A program made the translations under genes and the position numbers. A stretch of DNA of 64,000 nt from Margaritispora aquatica (lineage: Eukaryota > Ascomycota > Leotiomycetes > Helotiales > Discinellaceae): positions 1,488,001 through 1,552,000 of the forward strand of contig VJWN01000004.1 of NCBI GenBank assembly GCA_007644065.1, read 5' to 3'. The first letter of the stretch is position 1; every line of letters begins with the position of its first letter. The notes beneath the pieces were generated by a model. That model had not been told where the DNA came from. It saw nothing but the letters and a program-made list of their open reading frames with translations, and searched no databases. Positions 57,914-64,000 of the stretch are shown here, in pieces.

Positions 57914-58556
57914 GATTATGCTTGTAATCGAGGTTTTGTTGGTCTGGAATATGGATTTGGAGGCAGCAGGACGTTGGTGTTTGGGCGGAAAATCGTTGTT
58001 CCGGCTTGAGTAACTTCTTGAAGGCGATAGATGCGATGCGATGTTGAGAAGGAACACAAACTTATGAACCAATTGTGAGAATTTGACTTTCTTGAGCTGT
58101 TTATACTTCAATTTTTTTCGTTCATTGTTTTGAGTGGACTCACATCAATTTCCAATTCTTTACCGGTGAAACTATTCATCTCTCTTACACCACCAAACCA
58201 CTGAACTTGACCGATCTCACGTTTTATTCGTGCTGCATAGCTGGAAGTAGCTTCTTGGGATAGTCGCCAACTCTCCAAAACTTAAGAGTTTTCAAAGGAT
58301 ACTCATTACTTAGAGGAAAACAGATCGTGTTGGTGCCATGGAGTGAGTTCAATCATCGCGAATCCACGCATGTCATGTTTATCCACCTTCTTTGCTCATA
58401 ACATACTATCATACACCACTTCGACGGTCGAATGAGATAAATTTCACACCAGAGCTAACACAACACAGAGGTCTTGAAATTGAGACGCGAAGTCTTTACG
58501 TCAACAAATTCGAGGGAAGCGATGTCTTCAACTCCAGTCTAAAGTACCCTCTATCA
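57914..58556. promoter_or_regulatory. bidirectional promoter between SF3b10 and the zinc-finger-like gene
   Basis: About 640 bp between divergent starts at 57913 and 58557. The frame at 57914-58111 on the minus strand is SF3b10 leader sequence. Confidence 0.5.
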
Positions 58557-60131
58557 ATGGACAAGAAACTCGCCCAAGGCGACGCCTTCCGCCTCTCGAA
58601 AGAGAAACTAACAGCAAGGCTCAACGAGATTAGTGTTTACTACGAGACGGAGACATTCGGGCCTCCTCACTCTAAAGCAGAAGAGTGCCCACGATGCACC
58701 GAGAGGAAATCCAAGATTGCCCATGCGTTTGCAGAGTACTACCTCAGCATCGAATCCGGGACGTGGTCGATGGAATTCACGGATCTGAGGCAAGAGCTAC
58801 GGACGCGGTTGGATGATCCGAACAGCAGCCTGGAAGATGTGCATGAGCTGTTCCAGGCCGGGCTGAGGGAGCATTTGAGGCGAGATCTTTGCACGCCAGA
58901 ACCACTGGATGATGATCCTACATCGCATATGAAGTCGTTGAAAGCATCAACGGCGATGATGTTCAAAGACGAGCCTTCTCTCGCTACTATCCTAGAGTTC
59001 TACATCAAAGAAATGGATGCGCGCGCACCGACACGTGAAGCTGCACACTTCCTGATGGCGATGCAAGACACGAAAACGGAGGAGGAGCGCGCAAAACTGT
59101 ACGTGGAATACTACTGCACCGAGAATGCGGAAGACACGCCGGTGTCCCGGAAATTCAAGCAAAAGTACGCACGCATCTTCGAATCCCTCGTACCACACGA
59201 CGAAGTCATCACAGCCATGCGAAACGAGTCAGACAGCTACGTGCGCGATAGGAATGAGAAATTCCAGAACCGCATCGGCGAGCTGCAAATGGCACGGAAT
59301 GCGCACCTCAAGAACCAGCAGAAGAAGCAAGAACGCACGATGCGCGAGCAGGAGAAGGCGAGAGAGCAGATGGCGGAGTGCTTTTTGGAGAGATGCATGA
59401 GGGAGGTGAATCTCGAGACCGACGAGGTTATTGAGTGTGGGATTTGTCAGTGGTTAGCGACGAAGGGGGGAATGGATGGCGAGAGAAGGGATAGGGTCGT
59501 TTATTGCTCGGCTGAACATGCTGAGGAAGACTTTGTAAGTTTTTTCTTTCACTCCTGCTCTCTTTCTGCCTTTTCATCCCCATACTATTCTCTTTAATAG
59601 TCGAATTCCCCAAACCCATCGTCATTCCCTGCCAACATATTGACTCATCCTCCGCCCCAGGAGCAACACGACCAACACTCGCATGCATGCATCATGTCCG
59701 ATCGATGCGTCTCCTACCCCTCCACCGGGCCCTCCGACACGACCAGCGCCGGCATCTGCAACAACTGCGCGGCTAACGGATACATATCCTATTTTTGCTC
59801 CGCGGAGTGCCATAACCACAACTACGAGCTGCATCGCGATGACTTCATGCTGAGGGATATCGGCATTCATAACGACGACGATGCGTTGGTTATCTTTGAG
59901 GTGGCGAAGGAGGGCGAGTTGTTAGTTTTTGATAGTGAGGAAGATGGAGAGATTGAAAGTGGAGGTGGGGGAAGGGGTGATGGGATGGGGAGAATGGATG
60001 AAGGTATGAGTGAGGAGAGGGGAAGAGGAAGGCAGAGAGAGACTGAGAGGGAGCGGCGGGAACGAGAGCGGTATGAGGATGAGGAAGAAGGAGAGGAGCT
60101 AGAAGAGGGTGAGAGGATGGATGATTCATAG
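58557..60131 (+). CDS. hypothetical protein with MYND-like cysteine clusters
   Basis: Two exons, 58557-59534 and 59661-60131, joined in phase across a 126-nt intron; 482 aa. The frame is open upstream of 58557 but has no earlier ATG. The first 300 residues are helical and charged with no family I recognise, except a CxxC in 'EECPRCTERK'. A long Lys/Glu/Arg coiled-coil-like stretch ('QQKKQERTMREQEKAREQ') follows. Two Cys/His clusters come next: 'ECGICQWLATKGG' with 'VVYCSAEHAEEDF', and 'GICNNCAANGYISYFCSAEC' with 'HNHNYELHRDDF'; the second resembles a MYND zinc finger. The C-terminus is low complexity, Gly-rich then Arg/Glu-rich. A protein-interaction role is likely; function unknown. Confidence 0.7.
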
Positions 60132-61172
60132 AGTGTTAGTTGTATGTCAAAACTACTACCCAGATGTATCACCTTTGTGTCTATATTTATCAATGTATAA
60201 ATACATCAAAATAGCTCTAAATGCACCGATAACAACCTACACAATCCTCCCTAACTATGCACCTATGCACAACCACCACCACTAACACTACCACCACTGA
60301 ATCGCTATCCTTATCCATATCCACAGACTCAAGATCGAGGCTCCGAACTCTTAACAAGCTCGCTCATGCATTTCATTTCAGCTCATACTAATCCAATGTT
60401 TCGCTTCGCTTCGCTTCGCTTCGCTTCCGTCCATAGAACAGGAAGTAGGTAGATTGGTAGGTCGGTAGGACCTCAAGGTATCTTAGACTTAGACAGTAAC
60501 ACAGCATGGTCTACAACTATTTTTTTCAAACGCTAACTATCGTATCCCAAGCAGAGAACATCCAATCGCTTCATTCAAACCAGTTCCAGTCCAATCAAGA
60601 CCCGTTCAATTGCACAAACTCATTTCATATTTACCGTTGCATTGCAGACAAAGTGCCTTTAATTCCTAATCAAATAATACAATTGACCTAAGCTACGCTA
60701 AGCCTCCGGTCTCCTCACTCTACTCATCTGATCTGATCTGAAGACTAAAGCACAAACTCCCCACACCTCTTTTGATAGGAAAGCAAGCAAGCAACCATTG
60801 AGACCGAAATCCACAACCCCTAACCTCAATCCCCAATCCGTTCGCCATAGACGCACACATTGCGTTCAAAGATTTGGTAACAACAACTAGACGAACACGA
60901 GAAATGAGCACATGAACGCCATAAACCCCTAAGCCTACCTGACCGAGCCAAGCTGGATATAGTCTTCTTCCATCCATTCAACTCCAATGACACAAAAACA
61001 AAACACATCTACCCACCATATCCACACCCACTCAAGCACAACTGAGCGACATAAGCACTAAGTCCAGCACCGAGCAGAGCAGAACCTCAACAGCCAGCCA
61101 ACTATTCAGGTAATTGTCTCTTCTCACAAACACAACGACAGACCCAGACCCAGATCAGACCTAGACCTAGAT
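60132..61172. other. convergent 3' spacer
   Basis: About 1 kb between convergent genes; low-complexity sequence, no gene seen. Confidence 0.5.
60400..60426 (+). repeat. TTCGC pentanucleotide repeat
   Basis: Five tandem TTCGC units in the 3' spacer. Confidence 0.85.
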
Positions 61173-64000
61173 CTAGATATCAGGGTTCGAAATCACCGTG
61201 ATAGTATCCTCGCCTCTTCTAGCCGCTGAACCCGATCCACTCCCAGCCGCACGCCTACCTCGACTGAAGTTCCGCGTCTGCTTCCTCTCCTGCACCTTGA
61301 TAGTACGATTTCCATGTCCACCATCATACTCATACTCGTCGTCATCCGCATCCTCAACATGGGGAGCGCGATATGTACCACCGTAAATATCACGCATCTC
61401 CTCGTCGTCGGCAGCAGCATCGCCCTCCTCGCCCATGGCCGTGTCCGAGGATTCGGAGTCTGGGCGCTGCGCATTCACACTCGCATCTCCATTCAGGACA
61501 GTAGATGAAGTAGAGAATGACACAGAGGGAAAGGAAGCAGGAGCGGGAAGTTCGTCAGGCGTATTGATTTGCTTGACAAGATTGGCAAGGCGTTGTGCGA
61601 AACCATTCAACTTGTCCATTTCCGAAAGGAGGTTTGCTCGCTTCTGTGCGATTTCGCTCTCTTCTTCCATGAGCGAGCGGCAGACTTCTTCACCTGTGAA
61701 GATAAGAAGCAAACTATTAGCCGTGTCTTCTCTAGAGTGAACAAGCATTGAGGACGACATGAAGGGGGGCTTACCATCGTTCGCGTTGTCAATGTCGAGT
61801 TTTTGTTCCAAGTATCTTGAAATAGAATTCCTGATATTCCGAAACAGCTTTGAATAGATTGACAAGCACACGTTATCTACAAACCGAATGCCAGCCGTGA
61901 GATAATATGCCCTCACATACGCCGCGACACGCAGCTCAAGATCGAAATAATCGGGGCCAATTTTCTCGTCAGGCACTTCTTTGATGCGCTTCTGAAGCAG
62001 GCGGTTTCTCTCTTCTGGTGGCATGTCGGCTGAGAATCGCTTGCGAGCATCGATGTGGTTCTCGTGGAGCACAATTTTCTTGGCGCGGCTGGCTCGACGG
62101 GTGGCTTTAAGGTTCTGGTATTCACGCTCTTCGTGCTCGGCCATGCAGGCGCTGTTGATCGTGAAGGATTTGTGAGTCTCCATCTCGTAAAACAGGTTCG
62201 TGGCGAGGCGATGTTCCGCGATATGGTTTGAGATGAAGTTGTCAAGTTGGGTGGTCGCTGTACGGTATAACAGTGTTTGCTCGTATTTGCCCAGGTGTTT
62301 GTGCAGGATTGAATTCAACTCGCTTTTGACTTTAGAGAATAGTTCTTCCATGAAAACTTGCAGCGGGGCCTCCCAGCTCCCGACCGCCTGAAGGCACATC
62401 TCGTTGTATGTCTTCCCGTTAACCAGTCCAGGCATACCCGGACGAGCGTGCTTGGCTATGACTGAGCGAATTTTATCAAGATTAGTAAATCCCTTTCCTG
62501 CATCAGCATGAGCTGCGAACGGTGTATTCATGAATCGGCTGTCGGCAGAGGCTCTCGAGCGGCCAAATCGAGGTGGCGTAGGAGGTGGAAGCATGTAACC
62601 CTCCTGCTTCAATGCACCAGATGGTGATGCATGACCGGCTGGAGTATGAGGACCTGGGGTGCTGCTCTCACTGATCCGAGCATTCTTCCGGGGCGTTTGG
62701 AAAGGATGCCCATCTGGAGCAGGGCGTTTGCGGTTTGAAGGTGGGTATGATCCCTCATCATCGTCGTCGCTTATCTCGACAATGTCTTGCTGGGGGATGT
62801 TATCCGAGATATGACTGACAATGACCGCGGGCTTGATGTGCAGAATCAGATCTCGGAATTGATCGGCCAGAGTGCCCCAGTCGCTTTGAAATGAAGTTTC
62901 AATATCAATGGATTCACCATTCATTATAGTTTTCACATCGCTGCTAAAATCTCCTAAAAGACTTAAAACCTTGTTACGAACATCAAAAGCTGGGAGAGGG
63001 GGACAATCGCGAAGTTGTTGTTCGATCAACCGCTTCCGTTGTTCGATTTGGCCTTCAAGCTTTGGAATGCTATCCTGAGTTAGCTTACTACCGTTAATTC
63101 GAGAGTTGGGGCATACCTTGCTGTGATCTGCTTCGCCAATTGTTGTGACAGATATCCCTGGATAACTGTCGTTCCACATCGGGGGCGGAATTGCCTCCAA
63201 TCACCACACCACAGAGGATCAGTATTAAAAAAGTGCTCTTCTTCTGCTCTTGCTAGAGCGTGATAGTTTGGGCCATCCAGGATAGAGTTTTCGCCAGGTT
63301 GTCTAGTGACGAAGTAACCATGCTCGACAGTGTGTGAAATTCCTTGCATAACCTTCTCATATTCGGTGTGTCGAGCAGATACATGATCAGGATTTGTCAG
63401 GACGCCAATACATCTCTGTAAAGCGTTGCATTTGGTAATGATATTGCCCGTTTCGGAGTTGCTACAAATGAAATTAGTATCAAACTATTTGGCACTGTCT
63501 GCATTGCTTAGGCCTACCTTGGATCAGTCTTCATAGCAAGAGTCCAAATGATTAGAGCATTAGGTCGCTTAATGTACTTGACAGCCAGATTTTCAATAAC
63601 CTTGACTAGGTATTGGTCTCTTCGATCCGGAGCACTCCGGAAGACGCCTGGCAAATCATAGAATGACAAGGCAGGCAATCCAGGGCCTGAGATCTCGACC
63701 GAAATCAAGTTAGGGCTGAACTTGGCCTCTGCATTTGCTCTTTCAAACTCGAAACTGCCTCTGGCACGAACTCCAGTATGGGGGACGAAATCGCGGTAGT
63801 CTGTATCGTGATTCAGTAAGGCAAGCTGAGCCCACTTGATTCCATCTTCAAGGTCGTCTTTGTTCTCAGTGATCAAGAACTCCTTCTCCTCTAAAGGCTG
63901 TTCGGCCCAAGGAGGAAAGGGATTGCTCTTGGTGACTGTGCCCTCAGTGATTGAGCGGCCGGAAGGGCTGTACCGATATTCCTGCTGGAGTGAAATTCTA
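61173..64000 (-). CDS. dynamin-family GTPase, 5' end outside window
   Basis: Minus-strand exons within the window: 63518 to beyond 64000, 63117-63461, 61775-63069 and 61173-61693. Introns are 56, 47 and 81 nt; phases fit. The GTPase domain is partial: the P-loop lies off the window, but 'ISVEISGPGLPALSFYDLPG' carries the DLPG switch and 'GVLTNPDHV' is the nucleotide-base motif (TKPD in dynamin, here TNPD). Stalk helices follow. A disordered insert holds acidic and basic patches ('NRKRPAPDGHPFQTPRKNAR') that could act as a nuclear signal. The C-terminal part includes a GED-like region ('CRSLMEEESEIAQKRANLL'). The 81-nt intron at 61694-61774 is a stopless multiple of three and easily mistaken for coding sequence. 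It belongs with the Mx-like/large fungal dynamin group; the membrane target is unknown. Confidence 0.82.

Noticed and set aside
57914..58111. Minus-strand frame ending just after the SF3b10 start codon
   Set aside because: It stops five codons after the SF3b10 ATG; the true gene continues through a GC-AG intron, so the frame is only leader sequence.

Overview
The window is nuclear DNA of a filamentous ascomycete. Genes carry many short GT-AG introns (about 45-95 nt, with CTAAC/CTGAC-type branch sites), intergenic spaces run 0.2-2.5 kb, and the families are typical of Pezizomycotina (GH71 with cysteine-rich modules, DUF6536, 2EXR-like proteins, RTA1, Sls1, Nse3). The mix resembles Leotiomycetes/Helotiales, but that placement is only an inference. 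I see no CRISPR, rRNA or tRNA gene. Gene models below were built by joining reading frames at splice sites with consistent phase; they are hand predictions.

Left part (1-17 kb): the 3' end of an RTA1-like membrane protein; a flavoprotein/F-box-like/ankyrin-like fusion (1531-3417); a DUF6536 membrane protein that may be decaying (4930-7206); a 2EXR-like gene (7467-8279); a TLC-domain protein (9552-10508); a large class 3 (diacylglycerol-type) lipase (11438-14905); and the glucosamine-6-phosphate N-acetyltransferase gene (16041-16766).

Middle (17-45 kb): a five-exon adenylate-forming enzyme (17441-19354, minus); an unexplained 2.6 kb interval; a TmpA-like membrane flavoreductase (21973-23624, plus); a nine-exon secreted GH3 beta-glucosidase (26062-29014); a Golgi-type membrane glycosyltransferase-like protein (30970-32327); an Lsb5-type VHS/GAT protein (34026-35673); a second 2EXR-like gene; a Shb17-type sugar bisphosphatase; and a 14-exon gene (39126-44483) whose phase-consistent model reads through a GH71 alpha-1,3-glucanase, cysteine-rich modules and a complete S8 subtilisin domain in one secreted polypeptide.

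Right part (45-64 kb): a gene-poor, apparently AT-rich stretch (45-51 kb) with two more 2EXR-like genes and a small secreted protein whose start is disrupted. It is followed by a compact housekeeping block: Sls1 (mitochondrial expression), Nse3 (SMC5/6 complex), a tiny SF3b10 splicing-factor gene with an AUG-only first coding exon and a GC-AG intron, a zinc-finger-like protein, and a dynamin-family GTPase cut off by the window end. Wall-polymer functions recur (chitin precursor synthesis by Gna1, alpha-1,3-glucan and beta-glucoside hydrolysis), but the genes are dispersed and do not form an obvious metabolic cluster.
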